A DNA stretch of 57,479 nt from Methyloversatilis sp. (lineage in GTDB: Bacteria > Pseudomonadota > Gammaproteobacteria > Burkholderiales > Rhodocyclaceae), in assembly GCF_030698125.1 (NCBI RefSeq), contig NZ_JAUYNV010000029.1, positions 1 through 57,479 on the forward strand, read 5' to 3'. This document shows, piece after piece, positions 28,394 to 37,304 of this stretch. The notes below the pieces were generated by a model that did not search any database, was not told the origin of the DNA, and worked only from the letters and a program-made list of their open reading frames with translations. A program made the position numbers and the translations under genes. Numbering within the stretch: position 1 is the stretch's first letter; each line of letters begins with the position of its first letter.

Positions 28394-29635
28394 ATGACAG
28401 AAACGCCGACTGCAACCCTCCCGCCGCCCGTAGCCGTTCCGGCTGCGCCGCAATCTTACGTATCCCCTGTCGACCGACTGCGCAACTGCGGTCTTGCGCC
28501 GCTGAAACTCGCCGGTCGCACCCTGCTGCCCATCGTGCAGGGCGGCATGGGCGTGGGCGTATCGGCGCACCGGCTGGCCGGCCATGTCGCCGCACTGGGT
28601 GCCGTCGGCACGCTTTCGTCCGTTGACCTGCGCCGGCTGCACCCGGATCTGATGGAACGCACGCGCGGCCTGTCGGGCGAGCGCGCGAAGACCGACATCA
28701 ACGCCAGCAACCTCGAAGCGCTGGCGCGCGAAATCCGTGCGGCGCGACAGATCGCCGGCACGCGCGGCCTGCTGGCGGTGAACGTGATGCGTGCAGTGAG
28801 CGACTATGCGGCGCATGTGCGCTGCGCGCTCGAATGCGGCATCGACGCCGTGGTGGTGGGTGCCGGCCTGCCGCTCGACCTGCCCGACCTCGCGCGCGAA
28901 CACCCCTCGGCGGCACTGATCCCCATCCTGTCGGATGCGCGCGGCGTGCAGCTGGTGGTACGCAAGTGGGAACGCAAGCAGCGCGTGCCGGACGCCATCG
29001 TGCTCGAACACCCGGGCTGGGCCGGCGGTCATCTCGGTGCGGCCAAGGTGGCCGACGTGTCGAACGAGCGCTTCGATTTCGAACGCGTGCTGCCGGAAAC
29101 CCTGGCCTGGCTGCGCAGCGCCGGGCTGGAAGGGCGCGTGCCGCTGATCGTGGCCGGCGGCCTGCGCACGCATGACGACATCCGGCGCATGCAGTCGCTG
29201 GGCGCCGCGGCGGTGCAGTTCGGCACCGCCTTCGCGGTGACCGAAGAATGCGACGCCTCGGACGCCTTCAAACATGTTCTGGCCGACGCCGGCGACGACG
29301 ATCTGGTCGAATTCACCAGCGTGGCCGGCCTGCCGGCGCGCGCCGTGCGCACGCCCTGGCTGCAGAAATATCTGGCGGTGCTGGAGCGCACGCAGGCCGT
29401 GGTGCATGAGCGCTCGCGCTGTGCCAAACACTTCGACTGCCTGGCGCAGTGCGGTCTGCGCGACGGCCTGGTCGGCTGGGGCCAGTTCTGCATCGACCAT
29501 CAACTGGCCGCCGCCCTGCGCGGTGACCTGAAAACCGGCCTGTTCTTCCGCGGCCGCGGCGCGCTGCCTTTCGGCCAGCGCATCGTCAGCGTGCGCACGC
29601 TGATCGACTATCTGCTTACGCCTTTGGCCGCGTGA
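28394..29635 (+). CDS. Nitronate monooxygenase-like flavoprotein
   Basis: The 413-residue protein has the TIM-barrel FMN fold of nitronate monooxygenases and FabK: PIVQGGMGVGVSAHRLAG at the start, EHPGWAGGHLG in the middle, AGGLRTHDDIRRM and AAVQFGTAF for FMN phosphate binding. It is longer than typical members, with a cysteine-containing C-terminal extension (CAKHFDCLAQCGLRDG). It would oxidise nitronates or reduce an enoyl substrate using FMN. Its 3' end overlaps the convergent YedE-like gene by 20 bases. Confidence 0.85.
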   Translation: MTETPTATLPPPVAVPAAPQSYVSPVDRLRNCGLAPLKLAGRTLLPIVQGGMGVGVSAHRLAGHVAALGAVGTLSSVDLRRLHPDLMERTRGLSGERAKTDINASNLEALAREIRAARQIAGTRGLLAVNVMRAVSDYAAHVRCALECGIDAVVVGAGLPLDLPDLAREHPSAALIPILSDARGVQLVVRKWERKQRVPDAIVLEHPGWAGGHLGAAKVADVSNERFDFERVLPETLAWLRSAGLEGRVPLIVAGGLRTHDDIRRMQSLGAAAVQFGTAFAVTEECDASDAFKHVLADAGDDDLVEFTSVAGLPARAVRTPWLQKYLAVLERTQAVVHERSRCAKHFDCLAQCGLRDGLVGWGQFCIDHQLAAALRGDLKTGLFFRGRGALPFGQRIVSVRTLIDYLLTPLAA

Positions 29636-30044
29636 GCAGGGCGTGGGCCGCCATGCCGACCCCCATTGCAACGACGAACACGATGGCCGGCTGAGACGCC
29701 ATGCCGAGCGACACCAGCGCCGGCCCCGGGCAGTACCCGGCCAGCCCCCAGCCGACACCGAAGGTCAGACTGCCGAGCACCAGCGGTGCGTCGATCTGGC
29801 GTGCAGTCGGCAGCTGCAGCCGGTCGCCTGACCAGGCCACGGTGCGCGACTTCGCCCATGTGAAGGCAGGGAAGGCCACCGCGATGGCACCGCCCATGAC
29901 CAGCGCGAGTGACGGGTCCCATGGGCCGGCCAGGTCGAGGAAGGCGATCACCTTGGCCGGATTGGCCATGCCGGACAGCAGCAGGCCGATACCCAGCACG
30001 AGTCCGGCGAACAAAGCGACGAACGGGGCGACGAAGGTTTTCAT
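29616..30044 (-). CDS. YeeE/YedE-family (DUF6691) sulfur-transport membrane protein
   Basis: The 142-residue protein has about four membrane helices and the conserved cysteine motif GYCPGPALVSLG. The family, including PmpA/PmpB and the larger TsuA, moves sulfur compounds such as thiosulfate or persulfide. ATG 30044 is chosen because the partner gene ends one base upstream. It forms an operon with the second YeeE/YedE gene and a BigR-like regulator. Confidence 0.88.
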   Translation of the reverse strand: MKTFVAPFVALFAGLVLGIGLLLSGMANPAKVIAFLDLAGPWDPSLALVMGGAIAVAFPAFTWAKSRTVAWSGDRLQLPTARQIDAPLVLGSLTFGVGWGLAGYCPGPALVSLGMASQPAIVFVVAMGVGMAAHALLTRPKA

Positions 30045-30045
30045 G

Positions 30046-30480
30046 TCAGGCTCCGGCCAGGTGACGGACGATATAGACGGTGACGAAACCGGCGCCCATG
30101 AAGGCCAGCGTGGCCACCAGCGAACGCGGCGACAGGCGCGCCAGGCCGCACACGCCATGACCGCTGGTGCAGCCTGCGCCGTAGCGGGTGCCGACGCCGA
30201 CCAGCAGGCCGGCGATGACCAGCGTCGCGGTGCCGGCGTCGGACTGCACGGCGGGCAGGGCGGCGAACAGCCCCCACACCAGCGGCGCCGCGAGCAGACC
30301 GACGACGAAGGCGATGCGCCAGCCTGTGTCACCCGAAGCCGGTCTGAACAGTCCGCCGACAATGCCGCTGATGCCGGCGATGCGGCCGCTGCCCAGAATC
30401 AGCAGCGCGGCCGCGAGCCCGATCAGCGCGCCGCCGGCCAGCGAGGTCCAGGGGGTGAAGGCGTCCCAGGCAATGTTCAT
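30046..30480 (-). CDS. YeeE/YedE-family membrane protein, partner subunit
   Basis: The 144-residue protein has four hydrophobic helices and the two-cysteine motif GAGCTSGHGVCGLARLS. It is the other half of the split PmpA/PmpB-type transporter. Its ATG overlaps the stop of the regulator gene by 4 bases (30477-30480), and the second half follows after one base. The three genes form a tight sulfur-responsive operon. Confidence 0.9.
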   Translation of the reverse strand: MNIAWDAFTPWTSLAGGALIGLAAALLILGSGRIAGISGIVGGLFRPASGDTGWRIAFVVGLLAAPLVWGLFAALPAVQSDAGTATLVIAGLLVGVGTRYGAGCTSGHGVCGLARLSPRSLVATLAFMGAGFVTVYIVRHLAGA

Positions 30481-30815
30481 GTTCGATCTCCATGTGGGTC
30501 TGCGCAGAAACGCGCGTGCAGGGTGTGCATCAGCGCCAGTGCGTCGTCGCTGGCAATGCGGTAATGGATGTGCTTGCCGTCGCGCCGCGTGCTGACCAGT
30601 CCTTCGCGCCGCAACACGCCGAGCTGCTGCGACAGCGTCGGTTGCGCAATGCCGAGCCGTGTTTCGAGCTCGCCCACCGAGTGTTCGCCCTGCGCCAGCT
30701 GGCACAGCAGGATCAGCCGGTCATCATGCGCCAGCACGCGCAGCAGCGCGCAGGCACGGCCGGCAGCAGCGCGCAGCGTGTCGAGATCGATGGTCGTATC
30801 GGATGGTCTGTCCAT
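30477..30815 (-). CDS. ArsR-family regulator of the BigR/SqrR persulfide-sensing type
   Basis: The 112-residue winged-helix protein has HSVGELETRLGIAQPTLSQQ as recognition region and two well placed cysteines, C38 (ILLCQLAQGEHS) and C104 (ARFCADP). These match the redox pair of BigR and SqrR, which form a di- or tetrasulfide bond and leave DNA when reactive sulfur rises. Arsenic- or zinc-type metal motifs are not evident. It lies first in an operon with two YeeE/YedE transport genes, which fits sulfide or persulfide handling. Confidence 0.88.
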   Translation of the reverse strand: MDRPSDTTIDLDTLRAAAGRACALLRVLAHDDRLILLCQLAQGEHSVGELETRLGIAQPTLSQQLGVLRREGLVSTRRDGKHIHYRIASDDALALMHTLHARFCADPHGDRT

Positions 30816-30818
30816 TCA

Positions 30819-30850
30819 TACAATATATCAGTTAATAAAATATATAGAAG
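30819..30850. promoter_or_regulatory. AT-rich promoter/operator of the BigR-like operon
   Basis: Directly upstream of the regulator start is a strikingly AT-rich stretch with ATATAT at 30823-30828 and ATATAT at 30840-30845 as inverted arms 11 bases apart. It contrasts with the GC-rich surroundings and is where the regulator would be expected to bind. Confidence 0.45.
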
Positions 30851-30942
30851 TAGATTAAGGGAATGCACGAAGGTCGCGCAAGCGGCCGTTCAGCGCGATG
30901 ATGCGCATTGCGGCCTCCTCACGAACCGATGAACCGACTCCA

Positions 30943-32418
30943 ATGACATCCGATCTCCCTGTTTCGCCCAATACCGCGCACAGCAGCGACCCGCATCTGA
31001 ACCTGATCACCACGCCAGTGCGCAGCCTGATCCGGCGCGCGCCGATCACCGTGTCGCCCGCGACCACCATCCGCGATGCGGCCACGCAGATGAGTGCGCA
31101 GCGCGTGTCGTCGGTGCTGGTGGTCGAGGCGGGCCGTCTGATCGGCATGGTGACCGATCGCGACCTGCGCAACCGCGTCGTCGCGCAGGGGCTGGACAGC
31201 GCGCGGCCGGTGCTCGACATCGCCACACTCGATCCGCTGACGATGGATGTGCGCAAGCCGGCGTTCGACGCCCTGCTGCTGATGGCGCGCCACAACATCC
31301 ACCACGTGCCGGTGATGGACGGCGACAGCGTGGTCGGCATGATCACGGCGACCGACGTCAGCGCGCAGCAGAACCTGTCGGCGGTGCATCTGGCGGGCGA
31401 CATCTACAAGCAGATCAGTGTCGAAGGGCTGGCTGCGGCCGCCCTGCAGGTGCGCGCACTGCAGCAGAGTCTCGCCGGCGCCGGCGCCACGGCCTACAGC
31501 ACCGGCCACATCATCACCGCCATCACCGATGCGCTCACCTCCCGCCTGCTGCAGCTGGCCGAGGCGCAATTCGGCCCGCCACCGGTCGGCTACGTGTGGG
31601 TGGCCGCCGGTTCGCAGGCACGCAACGAACAGACGGCGAAGTCCGACCAGGACAACTGTCTGGTCATCGACGACGCCTACGATCCAGGCGCGCACGGCGA
31701 CTATTTCCGCGCGCTGGCCACCTTCGTGTGCGACGGCCTCGACGCCTGTGGCTACATCCACTGCCCGGGCGAAATGATGGCCATGACCGACCCGTGGCGG
31801 CAGCCGAAGGCGCGCTGGGCGCAGTACTTCCGCAAGTGGACGGCGGAGCCGGAACCCAAGGCGCTGATGCTCACCTGCGTGTTCTTCGACCTGCGCGCCA
31901 TTCACGGGCAGACGGCGCTGCTCGACGCGCTGCGCGAGGACGTGCTGGCGCGCACGCGTGGCAACCGCATCTTCCTCGCCTACATGGTGGGCAATGCGCT
32001 GAAGCACCAGCCGCCGCTCGGCCTGTTCAACCGCATGTCGACGCTGCGCTCGGGCGAACACCGGGGCACGCTGGATCTGAAGCACAGCGGCATCGTGCCC
32101 ATCGTCGATCTGGCGCGTGTCTATGCGCTGGCCGGCGGCCACGCCGCGGTGAATACGCATGACCGGCTGGCGGTCGCCGCGGCCAGCGGCGAAATCAGCG
32201 AACAGAGCGCGCACGACCTGCGCGACGCGCTCGAATACATCGCCACGCTGCGCATCCAGCACCAGGCGCGCCAGATGGCCGGCGGTTCCGGCGCCGACAA
32301 CTTCCTGAAGCCGGACGAGCTTTCGAACTTCGAGCGTGGCCAGCTGAAGAACGCGTTCAGCGTCGTGCAGACGCTGCAGAGCGTGCTCGGCCAGCGCTAT
32401 CAGGCCGGGCGGTTCTGA
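30943..32418 (+). CDS. CBS-domain and DUF294 putative nucleotidyltransferase
   Basis: The 491-residue protein has a CBS pair (about 25-145; APITVSPATTIRDAATQM and LIGMVTDRDLRNRVV), then a GlnD-like nucleotidyltransferase domain with GSQARNEQTAKSDQDN and its two aspartates, and the DUF294 C-terminal helical domain. Many homologues carry an N-terminal cyclic-nucleotide domain; it is absent here. The protein probably senses adenine nucleotides and modifies an unknown protein. The in-frame ATG at 30898 is an alternative start; neither has a strong ribosome binding site. It is divergent from the BigR-like operon. Confidence 0.85.
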   Translation: MTSDLPVSPNTAHSSDPHLNLITTPVRSLIRRAPITVSPATTIRDAATQMSAQRVSSVLVVEAGRLIGMVTDRDLRNRVVAQGLDSARPVLDIATLDPLTMDVRKPAFDALLLMARHNIHHVPVMDGDSVVGMITATDVSAQQNLSAVHLAGDIYKQISVEGLAAAALQVRALQQSLAGAGATAYSTGHIITAITDALTSRLLQLAEAQFGPPPVGYVWVAAGSQARNEQTAKSDQDNCLVIDDAYDPGAHGDYFRALATFVCDGLDACGYIHCPGEMMAMTDPWRQPKARWAQYFRKWTAEPEPKALMLTCVFFDLRAIHGQTALLDALREDVLARTRGNRIFLAYMVGNALKHQPPLGLFNRMSTLRSGEHRGTLDLKHSGIVPIVDLARVYALAGGHAAVNTHDRLAVAAASGEISEQSAHDLRDALEYIATLRIQHQARQMAGGSGADNFLKPDELSNFERGQLKNAFSVVQTLQSVLGQRYQAGRF

Positions 32419-32505
32419 ACTTCGGCGTCACCTCCGGCAAACGACTTATTGCCGCCGTGGCACGCCGGACCGAGCATCCAGCCAATCTTTCAAGCTGGAG
32501 TTGCC

Positions 32506-33282
32506 ATGAGAACCGTTCGTCAGTTGTACCGGTATCCGGTCAAGGGCCTGTCGGCCGAACCGCTCGGCGAGATCGCGCTGCGTACCGGCGAGGGCGTGCC
32601 GCTCGACCGCCAGTGGGCGCTCACCAACGGCGGCTGGACCTTCGACGCCGGCAGCTACACGCCGCGCCCGAAGACCGATTTCATCGCCCTGATGGATCAC
32701 GCTGCGCTGGCTTCGCTGGCCACCCGCTACGACGACGCCGGCAACTGCCTGCACGTCAGCGCAGCCGACGGACGCCATCTGCGCATCGACGTTGGCGACC
32801 CAGCCGCCTGCAGCGGACTGGCGCGCTTCATCGCACAGCACATCAACGCGCGGCTGGAAGGCCCGCCGGCCTTCGTCAGCGGCGAGGGCTTCCGCTTCAC
32901 CGACGTCAGCGTGCTGTCGCACGGCATGATGAATGCGGTGTCGCTGATCAATCTGGCCACGGTGCGCGAAGTCGGTGCAGCGCTCGGCGCAGACATTGAT
33001 CCGATGCGCTTTCGCGCCAATATCTATATGGATGGCGGCGAGCCGTGGGAGGAATCCGGCTGGCTCGATCGCGAGGTGCACGTGGGTGAAGTGCGCGCGC
33101 GGGTCGTCATGCGCACGCCGCGCTGCAGTGCGACCAACGTGAATCCGGTCACCGCCGAACGTGACATGACACTGCCGGCGACGATGATGGAGCGCTACGG
33201 TCACCGCGAACTGGGCGTCTATCTGCAGGTGCTCGACGGTGGAACGATCGCGCCGGGCGCCGTCGTGACGCCGCTGTCGTAA
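32506..33282 (+). CDS. MOSC domain protein with N-terminal beta-barrel domain
   Basis: The 258-residue protein has a MOSC_N barrel (LYRYPVKGLSAEPLG at the start) and a MOSC domain with RTPRCSATNVNP holding the conserved cysteine. MOSC proteins handle molybdenum cofactor and sulfur transfer, as in YcbX/YiiM and mARC. ATG 32506 is chosen because GGAG (32497-32500) lies 5 bases upstream. A strong hairpin (33336-33360) follows the stop. Confidence 0.9.
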   Translation: MRTVRQLYRYPVKGLSAEPLGEIALRTGEGVPLDRQWALTNGGWTFDAGSYTPRPKTDFIALMDHAALASLATRYDDAGNCLHVSAADGRHLRIDVGDPAACSGLARFIAQHINARLEGPPAFVSGEGFRFTDVSVLSHGMMNAVSLINLATVREVGAALGADIDPMRFRANIYMDGGEPWEESGWLDREVHVGEVRARVVMRTPRCSATNVNPVTAERDMTLPATMMERYGHRELGVYLQVLDGGTIAPGAVVTPLS

Positions 33283-33335
33283 CATCTTCGGACAGTGGAT
33301 CCGGAACGCCAGCCGGTCTTTACCGGGCCGCTGTA

Positions 33336-33360
33336 ACGCGGGCGCACGGTGCGCCCGCGT
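33336..33360. terminator. Strong hairpin between MOSC and TerB genes
   Basis: ACGCGGGCGCAC and GTGCGCCCGCGT are perfect 12-base arms around a single base; TTT (33360-33362) runs out of the right arm. It is probably the terminator of the MOSC gene, although it is only 20 bases before the TerB start. Confidence 0.6.
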
Positions 33361-33379
33361 TTCGCCGACGAAAGACACG

Positions 33380-33844
33380 ATGCTCCGTACCCTGAAAGAC
33401 CTGTTCGACAGCTTTGCCGCGCCGGCGCCGCTTGACGCCGCCGCCACCGAACACCAGCTGCAGCTGGCCACCGCCGTGCTGCTGGTCGAGGTGATGCGCG
33501 CCGATCCGGATATCGGCGACGCCGAGCGCGCCGCGGCCATGACCGCGCTGCGCGGCAAGTTCGCACTGACCGACGACGAAATCGAGCGCCTGCTCGAACT
33601 GGCGACCTCCGCGGCGCGCGAGGCCTATGACTATCAGCGCTTTACGGCGCTGATCAACCGGGCCTTCGACGCCGAGCGCAAGGCGCACATCATCGAGCTG
33701 ATGTGGCAGGTCGCCTACGCCGACGGCCATCTGCACGCGCATGAATCGCATGTGATGCGCAAGGTGGCCGATCTGCTCTACATCCCGCACGCCGACTACA
33801 TCACCGCCAAGCTGCGCGCGCGCGACGCGGCCGCTCCTGCCTGA
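33380..33844 (+). CDS. TerB-domain protein
   Basis: The 154-residue protein is a single all-helical TerB-like domain: LLVEVMRADPDIGDAE with its acidic pair, and VAYADGHLHAHESHVMRKVA, which repeats the motif. TerB-like domains occur in tellurite resistance and in many membrane-associated proteins; the function of stand-alone copies is unclear. It lies just upstream of the pqi operon, 72 bases before the first pqiA. Confidence 0.88.
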   Translation: MLRTLKDLFDSFAAPAPLDAAATEHQLQLATAVLLVEVMRADPDIGDAERAAAMTALRGKFALTDDEIERLLELATSAAREAYDYQRFTALINRAFDAERKAHIIELMWQVAYADGHLHAHESHVMRKVADLLYIPHADYITAKLRARDAAAPA

Positions 33845-33916
33845 TCGCCACGCCACGGTCATTGCACCGGGCTGCGCTGCACCGCAGAATTGCGGTTCTT
33901 CCCGACGCCCTCGGTC

Positions 33917-34576
33917 ATGCCCGCACCCGCTGCGCACCTGAAACTGCCTGCCGACCTGGTCGCCTGCCACGAGTGCGACCTGCTGCAGACCGAGCCGGCA
34001 CTGCTGCCCGGGCAGACCGCGCGCTGCGTGCGCTGCGACGCCTTTCTCGCACGCAACCCGCCGGACAGCCTCGACCGCACGCTGGCGCTCACGCTGACTG
34101 CGCTGGTGCTGTACGTGATTGCCAACGTCAATCCGCTGGTCGGCCTCGACATGCAGGGCCGTGTGGTCGCGGTGACGCTGTTCGAAGCAGTGCAGGTGCT
34201 GTGGCGCGACGGCATGATGCCGGTTGCCGCCCTCGTGTTCGGCACCGCCATCCTGTTTCCGCTGCTCGAACTGATGATGATCCTGCTCGTGCTGGTGCCG
34301 CTGCGGCTGGGCCGCGTGACACCGCGCATGGCCCCGTTCTTCCGGCTCGTGCGTTCGCTCAAGCCCTGGGGCATGGTCGAAGTGTTCCTGCTCGGCATGC
34401 TGGTGTCGCTGGTCAAGCTGTCGCATCTGGCGACGGTCATCCTCGGCACTGCGTTCTGGGCCACGGCTGCACTCATTCTCGCGCTCACCTTCGCCGGCCG
34501 GGCCTTCGACACGCGTTTGCTGTGGCAGACCCCGCTGCCCGACGAAGCGGAAGACGCCCGGGTGACGAGCCGGTGA
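33917..34576 (+). CDS. pqiA: Paraquat-inducible protein A family, first half-size subunit
   Basis: The 219-residue protein starts with a cysteine-rich ribbon (CHECDLLQ and CVRCDAF) followed by four membrane helices (ALTLTALVLYVIANVNPL is the first). It is half of the E. coli PqiA, which has two such units in one chain. PqiA/YebS partner with MCE proteins in lipid movement between membranes. A TTG at 33890 is an alternative start. The stop overlaps the GTG start of the second unit. Confidence 0.88.
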   Translation: MPAPAAHLKLPADLVACHECDLLQTEPALLPGQTARCVRCDAFLARNPPDSLDRTLALTLTALVLYVIANVNPLVGLDMQGRVVAVTLFEAVQVLWRDGMMPVAALVFGTAILFPLLELMMILLVLVPLRLGRVTPRMAPFFRLVRSLKPWGMVEVFLLGMLVSLVKLSHLATVILGTAFWATAALILALTFAGRAFDTRLLWQTPLPDEAEDARVTSR

Positions 34577-35232
34577 GCCGGCGCGCGCTGACCGCCCGCG
34601 AGGCCGGGCTGCTGAGCTGCCATGTGTGCGGTCAGCTGGCGCGCCCGCCCGTGGATGGCGCGCACAACCTGCGCTGTCCGCGCTGCCGCGCGCCGATGCA
34701 CCTGCGCAAGCCGGCCAGCGTGTCGACCACCTGGGCGCTGCTGATCGCATCGATCGTCATGTTCCTGCCGGCCAACCTGCTGCCGGTCATGACCACCACC
34801 TCGCTGCTCGGCAGCCAGCAGGACACGATCATGAGCGGCGTCGTCTTCCTGTGGCAGTCGGGTTCATGGCCGCTGGCGGCGGTGGTGTTCTTCGCCAGCG
34901 TGATGGTGCCGCTGCTGAAGATCATCGCGCTGGTGTATCTGACGCTGTCGGTGCAGCGCCGCTCGACGCAGAACCTGCTGCAGCGCACCCGGCTGTACCG
35001 GCTGGTCGAATTCGTCGGCCGCTGGTCGATGCTCGACATCTACGTGATCACGATGCTGGTCGCGCTGGTGAGCTTCCGCGGACTGGCGACGATAGAAGCC
35101 GGCCCGGGTGCCATCGCCTTCGGCGCCGTCGTGGTGCTCACGATGTTCGCCGCCATGAGCTTCGATCCGCGGCTGATCTGGGACCCGCTGGCCGGCAGGT
35201 CTGCCGACCCCCACACTGCACATCATGACTGA
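34573..35232 (+). CDS. pqiA: Paraquat-inducible protein A family, second half-size subunit
   Basis: The 219-residue protein repeats the design of its neighbour: a zinc ribbon (CHVCGQLA and CPRCRAPM) and four helices (STTWALLIASIVMFLPANLL). It begins with GTG at 34573, overlapping the previous stop, and its own stop overlaps the start of the MCE gene. The two halves probably assemble into a PqiA-like complex. Confidence 0.88.
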   Translation: MSRRALTAREAGLLSCHVCGQLARPPVDGAHNLRCPRCRAPMHLRKPASVSTTWALLIASIVMFLPANLLPVMTTTSLLGSQQDTIMSGVVFLWQSGSWPLAAVVFFASVMVPLLKIIALVYLTLSVQRRSTQNLLQRTRLYRLVEFVGRWSMLDIYVITMLVALVSFRGLATIEAGPGAIAFGAVVVLTMFAAMSFDPRLIWDPLAGRSADPHTAHHD

Positions 35233-36723
35233 ACCCGAACTGCCGACCGCCACGGTCGACGCACCGCGCCGCTTCCGCATCCCGCTGGTCTGGATCATTC
35301 CGCTGGTGGCGCTGCTGATCGGCGTGTTCCTCGCGGCGCGCACGTCATCGCAACGGCCCAGCTGGTGCGCGAAGCGAACCGGCTGCTGGTGGCCGACACG
35401 CGCTTCTGGGTGGTCAGCGCGCGCGTGTCCGGCAGTGCGGTGACCGGTCTGGGCACCTTGCTGTCGGGCGCCCATGTCGGCATGGACGTCGGCCAGTCGA
35501 CCGAACCCGGTCGCGCGTTCATCGCACTGGAACAGGCGCCGGTCATCACGCTGGACGTGCCCGGCCGTGCCTTTGCGCTGCATGCCGACACGCTGGGTTC
35601 GATCGATGTCGGCACGCCTATCTACTTCCGGCGCATCCCGGCCGGTCAGGTCACGGGCTTCAAGCTCGACGACACCGGTCAGCACCTCGACATCCAGGTG
35701 TTCATCAAGTCGCCATACGACCGCTACGTGACCACCGACAGCCGCTTCTGGAACGCCAGCGGCATCGACGTGAAGCTCGGCGCAGAGGGGTTGCAGATCA
35801 ACACCGAATCGGCCACCGCTATCCTGGCCGGCGGGCTGGCGTTCGAAACGCCGGACGGCGGCGATGCAGAGCCGGCGCCTGCCGGGCTCGATTTCAAGCT
35901 GTTCGGCACGCGCGCCGAAGCGCTCAAACAACCCGGATCGGATGCCCAGATCGTGCAGTTGCGCTTCACTGAAAGCGTGCGCGGTCTGTCGGTCGGCGCC
36001 CCGGTCGATTTCCGCGGCACGCAGATCGGTGAAGTGATTGCGCTCGAACCCGATGTCGATCTCGACACCGTCGACGTCGGCCTGCTGGTCGATATCGCGG
36101 TGTTTCCCGGCCGCATGCGTCCACGCGCGGGCGGCAAGCCGGAAGACGATTTCGACGAAGCCGCCTTCCGCACCTTCGTCGACCGGCTGGTGGCGCGCGG
36201 CATGCGCGCGCAGTTGCGCAACGGCAATCTGGTGACCGGCCAGCTTTATGTGGCGATGGATTTCTTTCCGCCGGCCGGCAAGCAGAAGGTCGACTGGGCC
36301 GCCCGACCGCCGCAGCTGCCGACCCAGCGCGGCAGCCTGGACGAACTGCAGGCCACGCTGTCGCGCATCGCCGGCAAGTTCGACCGCCTGCCGCTGGACG
36401 ACATCGCGCAGGAGACCCGTGCCGCGATCGCCGGGCTGGCGCGCGCGGTCGAGCGCACCGATCAGCTGATGCAGCGGCTCGACGGCCTTGCGTCGAACGA
36501 AGTGAGCGCCGCCGTGACCGAAACGCAGCGCACGATGGCCGAGGCGCGCGCGGCGATCGCCGATACGCGCCATCTGCTGTCGAGCGACGCGCCGCTGCAG
36601 CAGGACCTGCGCGACAGCCTGCAGGAACTGTCGCGCGCCGCCCAGTCGCTGCGTCACCTGACCGACACGCTGGAACGCCACCCCGGAGCGCTGCTGCGCG
36701 GCAAGCCGGAGGAGAAGCCGTGA
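35225..36723 (+). pseudogene. pqiB: MCE-family protein PqiB, broken by internal deletion and frameshift
   Basis: The N-terminal piece (35225 to about 35340) has the PqiB start and membrane helix (PLVWIIPLVALLIGVFLAA). Beyond this point its frame makes nonsense and stops at 35443. The true continuation is in another frame: HVIATAQLVREANRLL, then ADTRFWVVSARVSG, and the rest of PqiB with two further MCE domains to 36723. Compared with homologues, roughly 45 residues, most of the first MCE domain, are missing at the junction, and the frame is shifted. A GTG at 35365 could start a truncated product without membrane anchor. The lesion is a real mutation or an assembly error; flanking pqi genes look intact. 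Confidence 0.85.
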
Positions 36724-37304
36724 TCCATCTTCGCTCCCTGTGCTGGATCGCCGCCGCGCTGGCGCTGGCTGGCTGCGGCAGTTCGCCGCCGGTGCGCTAC
36801 TACACGCTGGGCGCCGTGGCCGCGCTGGCGTCGGTGCAAGCCGACGCGCCGAGCATCGTCGTCGGCCCCATCGGCCTGCCCGAAGCGATTGACCGGCTGC
36901 AGATCGTGCGACGGGTCGATGGCACGCGCAGCGAACCCGCCGACGGCCACCGCTGGGCCGGCTCGCTGAAGGCGGAAATGGGCCGCCGGCTGGCCGCCGC
37001 GCTGGCCAGCGAACGCGGTCTTGCGCGCGTCGTCGCCGTACCGCAGTCAAGCATCGCCCGACCCGACTACACGCTGCCGATCGACGTGCTGCGCTTCGAT
37101 GCCGAAGGTTTCGAGCGCGTGACGCTGGACGCCGTATGGACCCTGCGCCGCGACGGCCGCGACATCGCGAGCCGCCGCTTCACCGCCAGCGAAACGATCG
37201 GTGCCGCCACCTACGAAGCCCTCGCCGCCACCCACGGCCGCCTCATCGACGCGCTCGCCCGCGACGTCGCACAGTCCGTCCCCGCGGCCACGCCGGCACG
37301 TTGA
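36720..37304 (+). CDS. pqiC: PqiC-family lipoprotein (ABC-type transport auxiliary)
   Basis: The 194-residue protein has a lipoprotein signal with lipobox LALAGCG (cysteine 20) and the PqiC signature SSPPVRYYTLG, followed by VVGPIGLPEAIDRLQIV. It is outer-membrane anchored and works with PqiA and PqiB in lipid transport. It starts with GTG overlapping the pqiB stop by 4 bases. With pqiB broken, it may lack its partner. Confidence 0.9.
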   Translation: MIHLRSLCWIAAALALAGCGSSPPVRYYTLGAVAALASVQADAPSIVVGPIGLPEAIDRLQIVRRVDGTRSEPADGHRWAGSLKAEMGRRLAAALASERGLARVVAVPQSSIARPDYTLPIDVLRFDAEGFERVTLDAVWTLRRDGRDIASRRFTASETIGAATYEALAATHGRLIDALARDVAQSVPAATPAR

